Positions 62,093 to 64,000 of a stretch of 64,000 nucleotides of DNA are shown one piece after another. Where the stretch lies: contig CAUJNA010000485.1 of the NCBI GenBank assembly GCA_963377175.1, positions 91,338 to 155,337 of the forward strand, written 5' to 3'. The position numbers and the translations under genes were made by a program. Within the stretch, counting starts at the first letter, position 1; the number at the start of each line of letters is the position of its first letter. Below the pieces are notes generated by a model. The model worked only from the letters and a program-made list of their open reading frames with translations. It was not told the DNA's origin and made no database searches. Source of the stretch: Effrenium voratum. Its lineage: Eukaryota > Sar > Dinophyceae > Suessiales > Symbiodiniaceae.

Positions 62093-62289
62093 TGGTAGGC
62101 TTGGGCAGTGTTGGGGAAAAAATGTTTGGAGAACTAGACCCTCTTTGAAGGATTCGAGATCGAAGGGAAGTTGAAACCTACAGCGGTGTTAGCCATGCTT
62201 AAGCAAGGGGGTGGCCCGACTCGGGCATTCGGATGGTTCTTACTTGCCAAACTTTGGAACTATTTCTTGGTAGGTTTCCTCATCATAGT

Positions 62290-62480
62290 CAGGTGTCCCC
62301 AATGGCCGTGTCGGCCCTTTTCGGTGGCCAGGACAGCGAGTCCTTCGGGAAGAGTTTCGCCAGCGAAGGCGTGCGGCAGCTGCTGTGCCATGCTGGCTTC
62401 GAGCGACGAGCAATGGGCCGAAACGGCGATGGGCGAGCCGAGTGGCGACCCAGTTGCCCAGTGCCGCGTTTTCTTTTCCA
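62290..62480 (+). CDS. Candidate exon ending at a family A element
   Basis: The frame SPMAVSALFGGQDSESFGKS then FASEGVRQLLCHAGFERRAM runs to TTTTCTTTTCCAG/TAG at the family A copy. It is GC-rich and protein-like. This is another coding island bordering family A. Confidence 0.4.
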
Positions 62481-62481
62481 G

Positions 62482-62610
62482 TAGTACCCCAGCTAGGTGG
62501 CCTTTTACCCTTGTTTTGGGGGGAGGCTTCCCCTACTAAAATAGACTGATAGACTACAGAAAAAAAAAGTTGTTCTCAACTTTTTCTAACCTCTCTACTG
62601 GAGGACCTAG
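62482..62610 (+). repeat. Family A element
   Basis: AGTACCCCAGCTAGGTGG opens and CTGGAGGACCTAG closes, with GGCTTCCCCTACTAAAATAG and CTCTCTACT. The left end has lost one G of the usual AGGT. Confidence 0.78.
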
Positions 62611-62689
62611 TCTTGGTCGGGACGGTGGTTTGAACTTCCACCAAACAAGGGGCGCCCATTTGCCCCATGGAAATCCACCCGGCTTCTGA

Positions 62690-62790
62690 GGTGCTTTGAC
62701 CACAGCGATGACTCGAAGCTGCGGGCTTTGACGGTGAGGCGGGCTCAGCTGGATTTGAACGGCGAGGTTCCTCGGGGACGCTCGCCAAAC
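62690..62790 (+). CDS. Candidate exon
   Basis: The frame CFDHSDDSKLRALTVRRAQL then DLNGEVPRGRSPNR is charged and protein-like, with no recognised family. Confidence 0.3.
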
Positions 62791-63748
62791 CGATTTACTC
62801 GGTCACTCCCCAACATCCAATGTCCGGGGGGACAAACCAGATGTTGGCCGGGGCTCTTTTTGCCAACCCCAAGTAACAAGCCTTGAGGACACTTAATTAA
62901 AGGCACGGGGTTTTTTGATTCGTTGCAACCCACTTCAGCTCTGGGCCCCGCGTTGAAGGCTTTGCATCCAGCGGTTCACGGAGCTGCAAAGGCTGGGTCT
63001 GTGTGTGTTTGTGCGTGGGTGCGGAAGGCGGGGGGGGTGTTTGCAAAGGGTAGCATGTTTGGGAGGGTTGGTTTTAAAAGGGCATTCCAAAAGGAATGGC
63101 ACGATGTTGGGGATTTTTCCTATTTTGGCACATGCTCCAAAGGCAAAGGATTCAAACAGGCACCCTGAAAAGCCGCCAAAACCGGGGTACAGTTTTCCCA
63201 TTTGATCACACCCACTTGGTTCCCTCCCAGTTTTAGTAGATTCCACCCTTTTTGTTTGCGGACTTCTAAAAACGGGCTCAAGCCACCAAACGACCGTGGC
63301 AAGTCTTTTTTCTACCAGGGAATGCTCAGGTTGCTGGGATGGGCCGAGCCCTTGTAAGTGCCTTTTAGTTTCCCCGCGACTGGTTGTAACACATCTTGCA
63401 AAAGAAAAAGAGAATCCCATCGACTTTTGGTTCGAATGGTGGGGTTGATATATTATATGGAACCGAGTCTTCCAAAAGTGTCCTGGGAGGTTCCAGTTTA
63501 GTCTGGGGTTAAGAGTATAGGGTCTATTAGTGGCTAGTTTCAAGGACCATTTCCAGGGGGTCCCCTGTTTGAAAGGCCCTTGAGCAAAAAAATAAGGTTC
63601 CTTTCAAGGACCATTTTCCAGGGGTAAGGTCAATGAGTGGCTCAAAAACTTCCGTTTCAGGGCCATTTCCCGTTTTTCGTTGCTTTTGGGCCAAGGTTTC
63701 TTTCAAAAAAAAAATGTCAAGTTTTTCGTGTTTTTTCTCTTTGAACAG
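62791..63748. other. Non-coding stretch
   Basis: CAAGGACCATTT.CCAGGGG is repeated at 63541 and 63605. No gene. Confidence 0.4.
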
Positions 63749-63977
63749 GCCCCCCGACCGCCAGAGTCCCTCCTTTTCCGCGCCCTCGCCGCTTCGAAGG
63801 CTGCGGGGCACCCACCGCTGGGCCCAGCGCGACAACTCCGCGGTGCTGCCACGAGCCTCGGAGGCCTCCCTGGAGGAGACGAGAGAAAGAGCTCGCTCGC
63901 TCGGGGCGCGCGGGAGCCGCGGGAGCCGCGGGAGCCGCGGGAGCCGCTGGCTGGTGGGGGGGTTTTGTCGGTGGTAA
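63749..63977 (+). CDS. Candidate exon after a strong acceptor
   Basis: The tract TTTTTTCTCTTTGAACAG ends at 63748. The frame then reads PPDRQSPSFSAPSPLRRLRG and AVLPRASEASLEETRERARS, followed by a RGSRGSRGS repeat (9-bp unit CGGGAGCCG, 63908-63950), to TAA at 63975-63977. The exon may end earlier, before the repeat. Confidence 0.4.
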
Positions 63978-64000
63978 AAGTCGTGGGGTGGGGTGGGGTG
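63963..64000 (+). repeat. (GGGGT)n at the window end
   Basis: GTGGGGTGGGGTGGGGTG runs off the window. Confidence 0.7.

Overview
The window looks like nuclear DNA of a dinoflagellate, probably a Symbiodiniaceae/Suessiales-type genome. The reasons are very low gene density, coding pieces split by introns with loose donors and pyrimidine-CAG/G acceptors, a dinoflagellate-style Ty1/copia element, and dense short inverted-repeat elements. There is no bacterial operon structure, and I saw no rRNA, tRNA or CRISPR. The lineage is inferred from sequence character, not from a search.

Regions 1-27070 and 48531-64000 are mostly non-coding. They hold at least a dozen families of ~85-135 bp elements with terminal inverted repeats (families A-M below). 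Several copies have clean 4-bp target duplications and several are nested in one another. There are also simple-sequence arrays: a purine minisatellite at 18.2-18.6 kb, (TG)n at 23.1 kb, (CCCAT)n at 58.7 kb, (TTTG)n at 59.1 kb, and a compound ATTC/AGTC array at 59.7-60.3 kb. Scattered through this are short coding-like islands that are probably exons of host genes. The best is the end of a small membrane-protein gene at 16.86-17.31 kb. A family A element interrupts it between two copies of CCTTATAGG, and exact removal of a GT-AG segment restores the frame.

From 27071 to 48525 lies one Ty1/copia retrotransposon: 204-bp LTRs (identical by eye), ACCTG target duplication, primer-binding site, Gag with zinc knuckle, protease, a methyltransferase-like domain, integrase, reverse transcriptase and RNase H. 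Its 3' LTR is split by a 13,618-bp DNA transposon (34783-48400). This second element has ~26-bp inverted termini starting TTGGCTGTATT, an 8-bp palindromic target duplication GGAATTCC, and subterminal repeats. It carries a multi-exon transposase-like gene with an HMG-box-like segment, a large Ala/Lys-rich gene that starts with a Cys-cluster domain, a 21-bp satellite, and a cytosine-5 DNA methyltransferase gene. So a DNA transposon carrying its own DNA methyltransferase landed in the LTR of a very young retrotransposon, which itself may have landed in a host exon.

Reading frames in both large elements switch about once per kb although the LTRs are identical. This points to assembly indels, or to mobilisation of already decayed copies in trans.
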